Positions 21,990 to 32,957 of a stretch of DNA of 64,000 bases are shown piece after piece (the stretch's first letter is position 1; every line of letters starts with the position of its first letter). The stretch covers positions 14,826,145 through 14,890,144 of the forward strand of contig NC_074720.1 in assembly GCF_947242115.1 (NCBI RefSeq), written 5' to 3'. The position numbers were made by a program, and so were the translations under genes. This DNA comes from Biomphalaria glabrata. Its lineage: Eukaryota > Mollusca > Gastropoda > Planorbidae. Under the pieces are notes generated by a model. It saw only the letters and a list, made by a program, of their open reading frames with translations. It made no database searches and was not told the origin of the DNA.

Positions 21990-23463
21990 TTAGGTGGACC
22001 TGTTACAAAGATCTTGTGTGTTTACATACAAGGAGGCGTACTCATTTTCACAAACCCTTTGCTGCTCTGGGAGAACTCTTACTTCCGGGCATGCTGGTTT
22101 ATGATGTCTATGCAGTTGCCTATTGATATATATGTCCTCGTAATGGCTATTGCCAGCCTGGCGTTGGAAAGTGCAGCATCTTTTCTTTTTGGCTAAGGTG
22201 AAGACGATGAAGGCAGTGAGGAGGAGAAAGACTGCCCCTGTGCAGGCTAGAAGAATAATAAATTTAGTCTGATCCACTAGCCCGGAGTCTTTCTCGTTAT
22301 TATATCTGGCAGTGAATTGAGAGGTAAGATTAATGTTGAAACTGAAACTCAATACCGAGCAGTTGAGTCTGTGAGAAGCTGAACAAAGGCATTTGACCGA
22401 GCTGTATCCTGCTCCTACACTAAAACTTGCAGATACTTCAGCACCTGGCGACTCTTTCTCAATAAGAGTTCGATTACTTTCACATGTAACGCGAATCTTG
22501 GCTATGAAATATCCCCCGCCTGTCACATTGCACACAACGGACACATTTGTATATCTCAAGGAGTTCACTGTATTAGCATTGTACCCCACCTTTTGGAGAG
22601 AGACTAAATGACCTAGCACTGAAGTACTTTCAACCCAGCTCAAACCCAGGTCCACTCCATTTATGGATAAATCGTCGAATTCCATTCCTAAGCAGAAAAC
22701 TCTGGTTCCTGAATGTATCGATGAGGCTTGGAAGGAATACATGGAAACATAATTGGACCCGTTGGAGTAAACGTCCCCACTATACTGTTCGTTGCCTACT
22801 CTCCAGTGGATATTAGGCTTTTTGCTGAAATTTCGCGCTTCGCAGATGAAGTGCACGGAGAGTTTAGAATCATGACAAACTCGTGTTGGACCTAGGGGCG
22901 TTGTTCTGTAGACGACTAAAGTCCTATTATAGTTCTTCAACATAAGAGGCTCTGTAGCTTTTGCTGGGACTGCCGTGCCATAGACAAAGGACGAAAGTGT
23001 TGGAGCTAGCACCCCAAAAAACACATAGGTACCGTAATCTGGGAGTTGAATGTCAATGGAACAAGTAACGTTTTTGAAACCGTTTCCTAGGTCAGAGTTC
23101 GCTTTACTCCAGCCTGTGTGATTAACCTTGGCAGATTTACGTGAAAGTTGTTCCCAGTAATTGACATCGCATTGCAAACCCGGGTACACTTTGGACGAAC
23201 TGCACTCGAAGCGGACTGACTTCTGGTTGGTCTGCATGACTCGGCAAACGGCCGACTCTGGCTTGTGGTACGGCTCAATGAGACATCCAGACTTGAAACC
23301 TGTTCTCGGGACAACGATCTGGATGTTTTTCCTGCCAAGGTCGATGCTGACGTTGCGAAGGACGAAGGTGCTCTTGCGAAGACTTTCGTCGTACGACACT
23401 TCAGCCTTGGAGTTTTTGTTACACGGATACTCAGCGCTGTCGTACTGCCAAACAAAGAAGTCC
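21990..23463 (-). CDS. Ig-like single-pass membrane receptor, last exon
   Basis: Encodes about 490 residues: an extracellular part with many cysteines and about eleven N-glycosylation sites (for example NVS, NHT, NVT, NRT, NGS), one transmembrane helix (FIILLACTGAVFLLLTAFIV, about 22191-22268) followed by a KKKR stop-transfer, and a 66-residue cytoplasmic tail. Cysteine spacing and motifs such as SVHFICEARNFS and LPDYGTYVFFG suggest two to three Ig-like beta-sandwich domains. The tail carries YEDI, YINR, YASL and YVNT; YxN sites are known Grb2 SH2 ligands and YxxL/I sites are signalling or endocytic motifs. The open frame runs on to 23555, but the sequence 'ttttcaatcaccag' just before 23463 is a good splice acceptor, and the upstream exon at 25379-25512 joins in frame (phase 2), so the Met at 23555 is probably intronic. 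Exact family not recognised; an immune or adhesion role is inference. Confidence 0.85.
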
Positions 23464-24240
23464 CTGGTGATTGAAAACACAAGCATAAAGACATGTAGAT
23501 TTGATTTGACAACTTTTAATATATACATGTAGACTTTACTACATAATTTCCACATAACACCTTCCCCTTTCCTTGTTTGTCTAGCACCAAGAATTCACTT
23601 AGTGGTGCTGATCTAAATCCAATAAAACCAAATAACAGATGCGAAAAACAGGAACTTCAAAAGTATCTTAGTTTGGGAGCTTTTTACTTTCAAGATTCGG
23701 ACTACCTCAGAACGTTGTTCTGAACTGTTTTTTTCCCATGGATTACAAAATTAAGGGGAGTAAGTCATGAAAATAAAGTGGAAAATAAAAATATTCTAAA
23801 CAGTTTATTATCTCCCTTAGCTTTAAAATTATAATACTGAAAATAAAATTCTTTGCAATTTTCAGAGAAAAAAAAATCCTTTTTTCAATTTCCTATTCAT
23901 GAGATACCGGGAAGAGAAAATAAGTTACGTTTTTTGTTTCAAATCACAAACCCTTAATCTATCATTCCAACCGAAAGAATTCTAAAACTGAATTAGTGTA
24001 GTCTAGTTTTGACAGAGTGAAGATTGACGTCATCGACTGTGTCACTGGAGTAGGAAGTCTCATTTTCAACAATTCTCTAAGCACTAGTCTATTTGAACCC
24101 CAGAAACAATGTGAATGGAAGCACTGGGAACATGTCAAGTAGAACACGGTAAAAGTGTGATCTAGGACATAAGGAAAGTGTGATTCATTGGCAATGTCTT
24201 CGATTCCGAAGGTGAAAGATGAGTGCAGTGTTCCACATGA

Positions 24241-24535
24241 CTACGTAAACCCATATTCGACCTGCTTATTTTCCCGCATCTCGTGCAGACAAAACCGTTG
24301 TTTCACTAGCGGTCTATTTAAGTTTTCTTTTCGTCCTCTGCGCCTGTCTTCAATATTGGGTCTCAAATGTGTGTCCCGCAGCGTTTGCGAGGGCTCTTCA
24401 ACTGTCTCTTTCAATCTGCTGCCAGCTACTTTCATCTCTGCCAGTGAGGGCGAAATAGCTGCCCAGTTGATCTTTATAGCGTTTACGGGGGGCACCTCTG
24501 TAACACCGTTCTCCTCTAAGCTCGCCAGTAAATGA
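24241..24535 (-). other. Unassigned open stretch inside the intron
   Basis: GC-richer than the intron around it, and open on both strands: 84 residues from a Met on the minus strand (MPPVNAIKINWAAISPSLAE ..., with a basic run RRRGRKE) and 115 on the plus strand. Neither is recognised. It may be a decayed element or a chance frame; a real alternative exon is less likely because no clear pair of splice sites was found. Confidence 0.25.
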
Positions 24536-24540
24536 GTGAG

Positions 24541-24955
24541 GTATCAAGAGTAAATGAGTGTGGTATCAAGAGTAAGTGAGTGAGGTATCAAGAGTAAAAG
24601 TGTGAGGTATCAAGAGTAAATGAGTGAGGTATCAAGAGTAAAAGTGTGAGGTATCAACAGTAAAAGTGTGAGGTATCAAGAGTAAAAGTGTGAGGTATCA
24701 AGAGTAAAAGTGTGAGGTATCAACAGTAAAAGTGTGAGGTATCAAGAGTAAAAGTTTGAGGTATCAAGAGTAAAAGTGTGAGGTATCAACAGTAAAAGTG
24801 TGAGGTATCAACAGTAAAAGTGTGAGGTATCAACAGTAAAAGTGTGAGGTATCAACAGTAAAAGTGTGAGGTATCAACAGTAAAAGTGTGAGGTATCAAC
24901 AGTAAAAGTGTGAGGTATCAACAGTAACAGTGTGAGGTATCAATAGTAAAAGAGT
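24541..24955. repeat. 22-bp minisatellite, about 19 copies
   Basis: Unit 'gtatcaagagtaaaagtgtg' plus two bases. Left copies carry aaatgagtgtg and gagag variants, right copies carry caacag instead of caagag, so variants are grouped, as expected for local slippage. Intronic in the receptor gene. Confidence 0.97.
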
Positions 24956-25378
24956 GATGAAGATGACAGGAAGGATGAGGTGGATAGCCTTCAGAACAAC
25001 TGGATAACCTTCTAAATGATTGGCATCTTTCTCCTAATTGTTGCCCTAGATCTACATACTTGATTGGCGAGAATAAAAAGATGGTTCAGTTATGTCTTTT
25101 AATAATTGCCAAGCGACACACTTTTCAAGGCAAGGTCTTTTACGCCCACACAAGTGAGTTATCCAAGTCACCGCAATAAGGAAGTTCAAAGCATACAATC
25201 TCTCTCCCTTATTTGTACATTAACTAGGTCAAGTTACCTCTGCTTTCAATCGGAAACATCCAATTGTCACGAAACTTAATTAAGATAATGAGGATATTAA
25301 TAGATAGTATTAGTCAAATGATGGGGATATCCATCCCATCACTCAAAACTGGATAATTCCCACGCGGAAATGTCTTAC

Positions 25379-25512
25379 CCGTTACGGTCGGGACAGTCGT
25401 GGGTCAGGCTCAGGTTTTTACCGATCTCTATTGGCTTGCAAGTTAGAAGACAGGAGATGGTGTTGATACATGCGATGAGGAAGATGCCTATCTCCGAAGT
25501 GGACGTCCAGAC
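25379..25512 (-). CDS. Upstream exon of the Ig-like receptor (signal peptide and first strand)
   Basis: A 134-bp exon on the minus strand: acceptor 'ctgaatttcatttcag' before 25512 and donor GG|GTAAGA after 25379. Its frame is open and gives 44 codons, with the hydrophobic run IGIFLIACINTISCLL (signal-peptide-like) and then CKPIEIGKNLSLTHDCPDRN. The last two bases join the first base of the large exon as a Gly codon, continuing DFFVWQYDSAEYPC. The resulting Cys near LSLTHDCPD fits an Ig B-strand. No Met is present, so a further exon with the start codon must lie to the right; I did not find it. Confidence 0.75.
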
Positions 25513-26274
25513 CTGAAATGAAATTCAGAAATAAACATATTAATTATTTCGTGGAGACTTGTACTGCTTAAGAATTAAAATTTACAAAACAGACATGTAT
25601 TAGAATGTTATACATAGCAACTGGCGGATCCAGGGGTGGGGATTGCGGTAGGGGCTATCACCTCCCCGCCCTGTCCAACGTTCTGGATCCTTAAGTGTAC
25701 CTAGCTTAGTAATACATTTAAAAAATACATTAAGCTGGCTTATATTTGGACTTTTTAAGATCCAATTTACTTTCGTTAAGTAATTTGCAAAGTAAGAAAA
25801 AAAAAGAAGAAAAAAGATCTGGAGAAATGTGGGAAGATGTAATGGAGCCATAAGAAAAAAAGTTCAAGAAAATGACACGAAGAAAATTGTGATCGATTTT
25901 GAAATAAATAGACAGAAAACAACAACAACAAAACAACAATGTCAAAAATGTTGTATTGAAATTTTAGCCAACTAAAAAGTGCTACAGAGTTTTAGTTGAA
26001 ACATTTAATTCTGAAGTGTTAAAAAATGAAACGAAATTAAAATATGCTTTTTAAAAACTATTGTTTTTCATTACTTCTGTCTTGTACATCGGATACACCG
26101 GAGATTGAAAGTATCTGATACATCGGTAGACTTTGTGCTATCTTCCTCTGTTCAGTAAACACAGACAGGACTTGAAATCCTATACAGTTACAATTTTAGC
26201 ATTTATTAAGTGCTTTTATACAGCGCCTCTATCGTGTTATTAGCATGTTATTAGCATGTTATTAGCATGTTATT
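25513..26274. other. Upstream region of the receptor gene
   Basis: No start exon recognised. At 25622-25700 'ggcggatccaggggtgggg' and its near complement 'acgttctggatcctta' resemble one end of a short DNA element. The rest is AT-rich. Confidence 0.35.
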
Positions 26275-26405
26275 AGCATGTTTATTTCGCCCTAGTCCTA
26301 TCTCTTGCCTTTAGGCACTTAGCAAACATAACTCTGCTCAAGTCGGGAGTCGAACTCGATCTTCCTTGATAGCTAAGCGATGTTCGCCTCTCAGCCACAC
26401 ATCCG
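26275..26405 (-). mobile_element. tRNA-derived SINE head
   Basis: On the minus strand 'gtgtggctgagaggcg' is an A-box-like word and 'gagttcgactcccg' a good B box, 45-50 bp apart as in a tRNA-derived promoter. A 13-bp tandem 'gttattagcat' run at 26237-26283 lies at its 3' side. Confidence 0.65.
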
Positions 26406-27089
26406 ACAAAGAAAAAAAAAAACCAACAAAACACCAAAGTATTATAATCAGACTTCATGTATGACAATCCAAGAAAGAGACAAAAAACAGTTTATAATTG
26501 CTGCCTTATCAAATGGGTCACCGTGATTTTCTTAAAAAATAATTTTAAAAGTCCATTAATATTATTTTAATGATAACTTATCAGATCCTTATTCTTAAGA
26601 CTACTTTGAAAATGTCAGATAATGTTTTTCTAGAAATGTGTGTCGTCCTGAAGCACTTTCCAATGTGTTCAAATGAACATTTATATTAAAGCACTATTGA
26701 GTCAAAACTAATGGCCATCTTTCTATATAGTTGATAATTCATTCTTACATCTAACAAAGAATTTATTGAGCTCTGAACTAGATCAATGCGACGATTAATA
26801 TGTTAATTAATTAACCCATTTTCCTTTAAATTAATGCAGGTCAAAGATGGACACTATAAAAATCTGGCCAGCCTGTCACCAACTTCGTTTTCTTTGAAAT
26901 TGTTAATCATCGTTAGCTATAGCAGTAGTGGAGATTACCTGAGATACTAAACAATGTCAAGGACGCTAACCTGAACTGTTGTCAACTACAAAACAAATAA
27001 AAAAATTGAGCTCTCATTGGCAGTTGATGTTCGTATCCCGTCTCCCGTCTTAGTTACTTTCCCATTTTTTTTTTAAATAAATAAGTTTT
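26406..27089. other. AT-rich spacer
   Basis: No coding or repeat feature recognised. Confidence 0.4.
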
Positions 27090-27255
27090 AAGTCATAAGA
27101 GTCATACTTTTCCCCAACTTATGTCAGGTAACTATTAGCGCTGGGTGGACTTAGAGGCGACCTAGAGACCCCGAAACAGAAAATCCCAGGATTCGAACCC
27201 GGGACCCACAGTTCAGAAGCCGAGCCAATCTTCTATTCAAGGCCTATGGAAGAAC
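27090..27255 (-). mobile_element. tRNA-derived SINE, diverged
   Basis: Minus-strand B box 'gggttcgaatcctgg' is canonical, and the following core 'cacccagcgctaatagtt ... acataagttggggaaaag' matches the SINE at 20728-20966. The head is degraded. Confidence 0.75.
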
Positions 27256-27444
27256 CACATAACTTCGGCCAAGCCCGGCATACATCACTATGAATTCCCC
27301 TCGAAACTTGTGCCCACATGCCATATTGAGCCCGGTTCCTTTTTTTTTTTTGCGGTGCATGAAGACCTTAATACACATTTATTACATTATATGGTCCCTT
27401 GGCAGAAAAAGGTTGTGTACCACTGAATCTATACAATTACCCAT

Positions 27445-27520
27445 CAGGGGTGGACTGGCTATTTGGGACTTCGAGCAAATATCCAGTGGACCGGTACCCA
27501 AATGGGCCAGTAGAGCCAGA
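27445..27520 (+). mobile_element. Possible short DNA-element end
   Basis: 'caggggtggactggctat' followed by 'ggacttcgagcaaat' resembles terminal sequence of hAT-type short elements seen in many animals. No partner end found, so this is weak. Confidence 0.3.
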
Positions 27521-27621
27521 GAGAAGACAGCGTGGATGTCACTATAACAGGTATTAAATTGTTAAAAATTTTGAAATATTTTTCTAAGAACAATAACCCT
27601 TTGAACGTCCTTTAATTTTTT

Positions 27622-28350
27622 ACAGTTTATGGTACGCACTAGTGTTTAGAAACTGGAAGCTTTTGTTCCGTTACAGTTTATGGTACGCACAAGTGTTTAG
27701 AAACTGGAAGCTTTTGTTCCGTTACAGTTTATGGTACGCACTAGTGTTTAGAAACTGGAAGCTTTTGTTCCGTTACAGTTTATGGTGCGCACTAGTGTTT
27801 AGAAACTGGAAGCTTTTGTTCCGTTACAGTTTATGGTACGCACTAGTGTTTAGAAACTGGAAGCTTTTGTTCCGTTACAGTTTATGGTACGCACTAGTGT
27901 TTAGAAACTGGAAGCTTTTGTTCCATTAAAGTTTATGGTGCGCACTAGTGTTTAGAAACTGGAAGCTTTTGTTCCGTTACAGTTTATGGTGCGCACTAGT
28001 GTTTAGAAACACTAGTGTTTAGAAACTGGAAGCTTTTGTTCCGTTACAGTTTATGGTGCGCACTAGTGTTTAGAAACTGGAAGCTTTTGTTCCGTTACAG
28101 TTTATGGTACGCACAAGTGTTTAGAAACTGGAAGCTTTTGTTCCGTTACAGTTTATGGTGCGCAATAGTGTTTAGAAACTGGAAGCTTTTGTTCCGTTAC
28201 AGTTTATGGTGCGCACTAGTGTTTAGAAACTGGAAGCTTTTGTTCCGTTACAGTTTATGGTGAGCACTATTGTTTAGAAACTGGAAGCTTTTGTTCCGTT
28301 ACAGTTTATGGTGCGCACTAGTGTTTAGAAACGGAAAGCTTTTGTTCCGC
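27622..28350. repeat. 51-bp minisatellite, about 14 copies
   Basis: Unit of 51 bp with 'acagtttatggtacgcacta' and 'gtgtttagaaactggaagct'. The length is divisible by three and the frame is open, giving a periodic peptide with FRNWKLLFRYSLW; there is no sign that it is expressed. A short break at 28010-28020 duplicates 'actagtgtttagaaac', shifting the frame between the two halves. Variants are tacgcac and tgcgcac. Confidence 0.96.
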
Positions 28351-28651
28351 TCCGCCAGCGGCTTAACGAAAGGGATCATCCAGAAGATAGGTGAGGAACT
28401 GAGAAACATGCTCTGAGGGGTTGTCAGTGCTAAGGGTCATTCTTGGGTAGTGGAAGGCATTCCTTGTCTTTTGTAAAGGCATTCTTTCCTGTGACAACTA
28501 CAGAGCGACACGGGTCTGTGATCCCGTCCCATGGCAGTGACGACAGAGGCGGCACCAATGAACAGCCTAGGCAAGGGAAGAACCAAAGACCAAGACTGCG
28601 GTTTATATTTGTCGTGTCCTCAAATCTTTCACAAACATCTGTAAAAAAGAG
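28351..28651. other. Spacer, GC-richer
   Basis: Overlapping open frames on both strands (28430-28711) partly cover the SINE to the right and are probably fortuitous. No domain recognised. Confidence 0.35.
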
Positions 28652-28912
28652 AGTTAAGTTCCCTTTCAGACCTTGCGATCTACTGGGCAGATGATGTAAG
28701 GGTATGGACAACGGTTATCGAGGGTGTCGTGGCCAGCACAACGACCAACCACCTTTACTTTCCCCAACCAAAGTCAGGTGTTCATTAGAGATGGGTAGAC
28801 TCAGACTCCTAAAAATGTCTAAATTCTAAATCCCAGTATTCATCGAGATTCCAACCCGCGACCTCTCGGGTTGGAAGCCAAGCGCCTTTCGCTGAACCAC
28901 CACTCCCCTCAC
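28652..28912 (-). mobile_element. tRNA-derived SINE, near full length
   Basis: On the minus strand: head 'gagtggtggttcagcgaaag', B box 'cgggttggaatctcg', core 'gactttggttggggaaagta' and end 'ctgaaagggaacttaac'. Collinear with the plus-strand copy at 20728-20966, which fixes the element length at about 240-260 bp. Confidence 0.8.
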
Positions 28913-28975
28913 CTGTAAATTAATATAATTCATCTTACCTGAGATGACTCACATTTACACCAACATTGTTTACAC

Positions 28976-30219
28976 CAGTGATGCCCAACCTTATACGGCC
29001 TGCGGGCCATTTTAATTTCTAACACTCGTGTCGCGGGCCACATTAACAAAAAGATACCAAAAAATGAAATAGAGAATAAACCATTTTAAATGGTTATATT
29101 ACAATTTTGTGGCTCCAATTGGCCTATTTACATCATAATTCAATTATGTAACAAGGGTTTCAGATGTCTTATAACTGAAAAAGTTTTCTACTAAAATAAG
29201 TGCTTGTGAACAATGTGATTTTATTGTGATCATACCATCAATTTTTTTCGGAAATGTGCAAGACTTAAGTAGACAACCTGGCCAAGAAATCTAATGTCAC
29301 TATTATTCAAAATTTATCAAGCTGGAAATCTGAATTTGTAAGTCAATCAGTTCCAGCGGCATTAGTAATTTTTTCGAAATCTGATGCTCTGTCATTAGTT
29401 TTGAATGGAGATTTTCACCAACATTGTCTATTTGACTCGTTTTGCTATTGTCATGCCTGAAACGCTGACAGCTTCATTTTTTTTTAGGCCGACTTAATTC
29501 CATCATTGCTGGCAAGCACCTTTTTAAGCTTCATTTCTCTTGTTAATGTGAGCAACTCTGTAGCGTCCATTACAGTCGACTCCTTCTCTTGACTTCTTAG
29601 TCAATATTTTCGTCAATTGCTTAACTCTAGACGTAACTTTGCGATCTTTTCTTGGCGACTCAACCATTAATGACACAATATTTTTGTAATGGTTTGTTTT
29701 ACAATGCCTTAAAAACAGTCACATTTTACAGATCAAACATGTTGGCTTATTATGTTCCACCAACAAAAAAAAGATCTGTTCACTTTTCCTGGAAGTTTCA
29801 ACTTCCAATTTTCGTTTCTTCAGCTCTCCCATTTCATTCACGTGCAAATGTGACACGACACGGCACCAATCATGTTGATGTCAAACGTACACGAACCAAA
29901 ATGATGCAGAAAAGATGTGCTGCATTACACACATGAGATGTCAAGAACACGGCTAGCTCTAGACAGCCGCGGGTATTGTCAATTCTTGTTGCCGAAAAAA
30001 ACAAAACCTTGTGTTCTTATAGAAAAGAAAATTAACATGAATATTACAAGAAAATCGATTAGAATGAAATCCATCAAAGAAAAAGCTAGAGTCCTATCAT
30101 AGAAAAAATAAAATGATCAACCTTTTTTTCCCCTACATTTTGTGCCGATGTTTTGTCGGGCCGGTCCAAACCACGTCGCGGGCCGGATCTGGCCCACGGG
30201 CCGTAGTTTGGCATCACTG
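28976..30219. mobile_element. hAT-like transposon, 1.24 kb, both ends intact
   Basis: Begins CAGTGATGCC and ends GGCATCACTG, with a perfect 8-bp duplication GTTTACAC outside (28968-28975 and 30220-30227). Subterminal 'cggcctgcgggccatttt' on the left and 'cgggccggatctggcccac' on the right are typical of a widespread hAT group. The interior has no intact transposase; short open frames at 29652-30102 are not recognised. The MITE at 6058-6260 shares its left end. Confidence 0.9.
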
Positions 30220-30319
30220 GTTTACACAATTGTTAAGGGCTTTGAATTTCCCTATTTTGGTGTCCTGTGTATCTATGTGCACTATTTCATCACTGCAAGC
30301 CACAGTCGATGCTTATTCT

Positions 30320-30408
30320 CAGGGCCGGATTTCAGTATGTGGAGGCCACTTATTTTGTGGAAACCCCGGGGCTGCAGCCCCACCTGCCCTGCCTTAAATC
30401 CGGTCCTG
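30320..30408. mobile_element. hAT-like MITE, 89 bp, perfect duplication
   Basis: Begins CAGGGCCGGATTT and ends AAATCCGGTCCTG, nearly perfect inverted ends, with the perfect 8-bp duplication CTTATTCT (30312-30319 and 30409-30416). The centre 'ggggctgcagcccc' is a palindrome, so the whole element can fold. Related ends occur at 52782, 53079 and 55637. Confidence 0.92.
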
Positions 30409-30416
30409 CTTATTCT

Positions 30417-31024
30417 ATAGACGAGTATAGACCTATAGTACTAGATCTAGATCTAGCTTAGATTCTAAGAATTATATAAGCCTAAATAAGAAAGAATTCA
30501 TTACCACCATTTCTTCTGTTAATTCAATACAACAGAAAGCGATATCATCTTGACATCATATTTCGTTGAATCTGTTGAACAAAACACTGCTGAGAGAGTC
30601 CCACGATAACACATTAGCTTACAAACATGTTCACTCACACTTATTCGCTAACACATACATGGAACAAGCTGTGCTTGACAGAAAACGAAATTTCCTGAAA
30701 CTGAAAATTTTCGGGAAAACCCGGAGGATATTTTTAAAACGATTCAGCGTGGGCATCGTGAAGATTGTAGTTCCCAATGTAGGTCAGCCCACAGGCCTAT
30801 CTAAAGTCACCACTTTACGTTTCTAACTGACGAGAGGCTTAGACGTGCCGTTGTCGCTATAGGCCTACTTTTGTCTTTATAGAATATGTTGTTAATTTAA
30901 GATTTAATTAAACAGATCTAGATCTAGGTCTACATGCAAAGGTCAGGAAAGGTGACTAAATGACAAGTGACTCGCATGCAACTTGCACTAAGGCATTCTA
31001 GTGTCTCTTATATACATTTAAAAA
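30417..31024. other. Spacer with agatctagatct words
   Basis: No gene recognised; an 86-residue frame at 30566-30826 shows no domain. Palindromic 'ctagatctagatctag' lies near 30442 and again near 30914. Confidence 0.4.
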
Positions 31025-31335
31025 GTATATAATATTAATAGATATAACATAAAACAACGTATAACATTAATAGATATAACATATAAGAAAGTATAATATT
31101 AATAGATGTAACATATAAGAAAATATAATATTAATAGATATAACATATAAGAAAGTATAATATTAATAGATATAAAAGAAAATATAATATTAATAGATAT
31201 AACATATTAGAAAATATAATATCAATAGATAAAAGAAATAAAAAAATATAATATTAATAGATATAACATATTAGAAAATATAATATCAATAGATAAAACA
31301 AATAAAAATATATAATATTAATAGATATAGGTAGG
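31025..31335. repeat. AT-rich minisatellite, left part
   Basis: About ten units of roughly 30 bp built from 'tataatattaatagatata' and 'acatataagaaa'. The same repeat continues at 36506-36575, beyond the LINE and the nested DNA transposon, so both were inserted into one array. Confidence 0.85.
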
Positions 31336-31531
31336 CCTAATATTTTACTATCTCAAATCTTCAGTATTTTAAGTTTTAAGGTCCCTGCCTGGTATGGCAA
31401 TCTGAATAAAAAATAAATAAAAATAAAAACTTTATAAAATTTTAAATGCTGCTAGTAAGATCATAGGCGAGAAACAACCCGCACTTGTACACCTATTTGA
31501 GACAAACACTGCGAAGAAAGCTATACAGATT
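31336..31531 (+). mobile_element. LINE 'B' C-terminal fragment, left of the nested transposon
   Basis: Plus-strand residues KVPAWYGNLN, then LNAASKIIGEKQPALVHLFE and TAKKAIQIL: the WYGNL ... KIIG ... ALxIL order of the C-terminal part of CR1/Rex1-like or Jockey-group reverse transcriptase ORFs. It continues at 36213 on the other side of the transposon. Its 5' end is truncated in the AT-rich array. Confidence 0.8.
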
Positions 31532-32091
31532 TTAAGGGGACATACGAGTCGGAAAATGACGAATTTTAATTTTTTTTTCGATTTTTTTTTCTTTCAGATT
31601 TTGAAAATTTAACCTTTTTTTTATATGAATCATATTATATTTTAGCATAAAAATGTTTGTAAATATGTGTATTTTGACTTTGAACATGTACACCTTTTGG
31701 TGATTATTTACAAATTATCGAAATTTATCAATGTTTACACCTTGGATACGATATTACCAATCTAACAAAGCTAGGACCATGATACATCAAAAGAAAGGTC
31801 ACGATCCGATTTATATGTTTATCTGGGGTTCAAACTAATGGATTTATATGTTTTTTTGTAATTCGTATTTTTCCGAGCTATATAATCTACGGAAACTTCC
31901 TTATATGGCACATCGGCAAAACTCGGAAAAAATCGACTAATCAGAATGTGCCGTTTCATCCGGAAAAGGCGTTTCAAAATGGCCGACAGCGTAAACACAT
32001 TCTTGTAGTGAAAGTCACTGAAAGCCTTGCACAAGACAGTTTCAGTTGTTTGGTATTTGTAAACATCAAAGAAAATATCTTTTACATTAAA

Positions 32092-32673
32092 ATGCCTCGA
32101 CCAAAGGGACGAAGAATGCTAGAGAAGCTCAATAAAGCAAGAAATGTTATGCTATCTGACAAGCTGCGTGGAAATTCCTCTAGGTCTAGGCCTAGGTCTA
32201 GTTTAGATCCAGCATCAGAAGGACAACGTGGTGCATCCAGATCGAAATTAGACCGTCTTTCAATAAATACTGATGTTCCAAGTGATCTAGATCTACAAGA
32301 AACAGAGCAATTATGGACTATTGCTAATACTAATCAGCTTACTGATTTGATGTCGGATGCATTATGCCCTAATTGTTTTCAGTCAAGTTTGACTATTAGA
32401 CTAGAGTTATAAAAGATGAAAACATGGGGTTCGCATCAAAGTTGAAGTTATGTTGTAGATCTAGTAGTTGTGGATATACTAAATCAAAGTTTTCATCTCC
32501 AAGAATACAAAAAAGTAACTGTTCAAATGTTGCATTTGAAATAAACACCAAGATGGTTTTATACAGCCATGAGATAGGAAAGGGTTTCACTTCGCTGCAG
32601 ACATTTAGCAGCGTCCTAGGAATTTCTGGAATCAGCCAGAGAGCCTTTAAAGACCATGATAATAAAATCACAG
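32092..32673 (+). CDS. Transposase exon 1 (N-terminal and zinc-ribbon part)
   Basis: Starts MPRPKGRRMLEKLNKARN, a basic N-terminus preceded by an A at -3 (taaaATG), then a Ser/Arg-rich linker, then CPNCFQSSLTIR, GFASKLKLCCRSSSCGY and VLYSHEIGKGFTSL. CPNC and CC...C pairs suggest a zinc ribbon. The first frame stops at 32412 and the homologous residues resume in another frame by 32424, so one small indel near 32405-32420 interrupts the gene. It ends in a CAG|GTATGT donor. The longer upstream frame from 31948 is not needed; the Met at 32092 is the likely start. Confidence 0.8.
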
Positions 32674-32957
32674 GTATGTTAAATTACACAATAATCTACT
32701 ATTAGAATTATTTCTTTAAAAATTTTAATCTTTACCATATAAAAATTATAGATCTAGACCTAGTAACTATAGATCTAGAATCTAGTCAATCTTTACAAAG
32801 TTCTAACTTTTGATAAAAAATACATGTAGTATGATCACTATGATGTAGCCAATGTAGGCTCTCTAGAGATCTAAATCTTTTTTTTTTTTAAAGTTTATAT
32901 ATATTATATATATATTTATAAATCAATTTAATTAATGTTTTTTGTTTTTTTCTTCAG
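32674..32957 (+). other. Intron of the transposase gene
   Basis: 284 bp with donor GTATGT and acceptor 'tgtttttttcttcag'. Removing it joins ...NKIT to DCEVESGEDM in frame (phase 1). Confidence 0.8.

Larger units (their letters stand above)
23464..25378 (-). other. Intron of the receptor gene
   Basis: Defined by a GTAAGA donor (at 25378 on the minus strand) and the acceptor before 23463. It contains an unassigned GC-richer open stretch (24241-24535) and a 22-bp minisatellite (24541-24955). Confidence 0.7.

Noticed and set aside
23087-23532. Three overlapping frames inside the receptor exon
   Set aside because: Shadows of the real minus-strand exon in other frames; no domains.
28430-28711. 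Overlapping 83- and 93-residue frames on both strands
   Set aside because: Partly covers the SINE at 28652-28912, and neither strand shows a recognisable domain.
31948-32091. N-terminal extension of the transposase to a Met at 31948
   Set aside because: The extension is close to the transposon end, lacks family residues, and the Met at 32092 begins the typical basic N-terminus.
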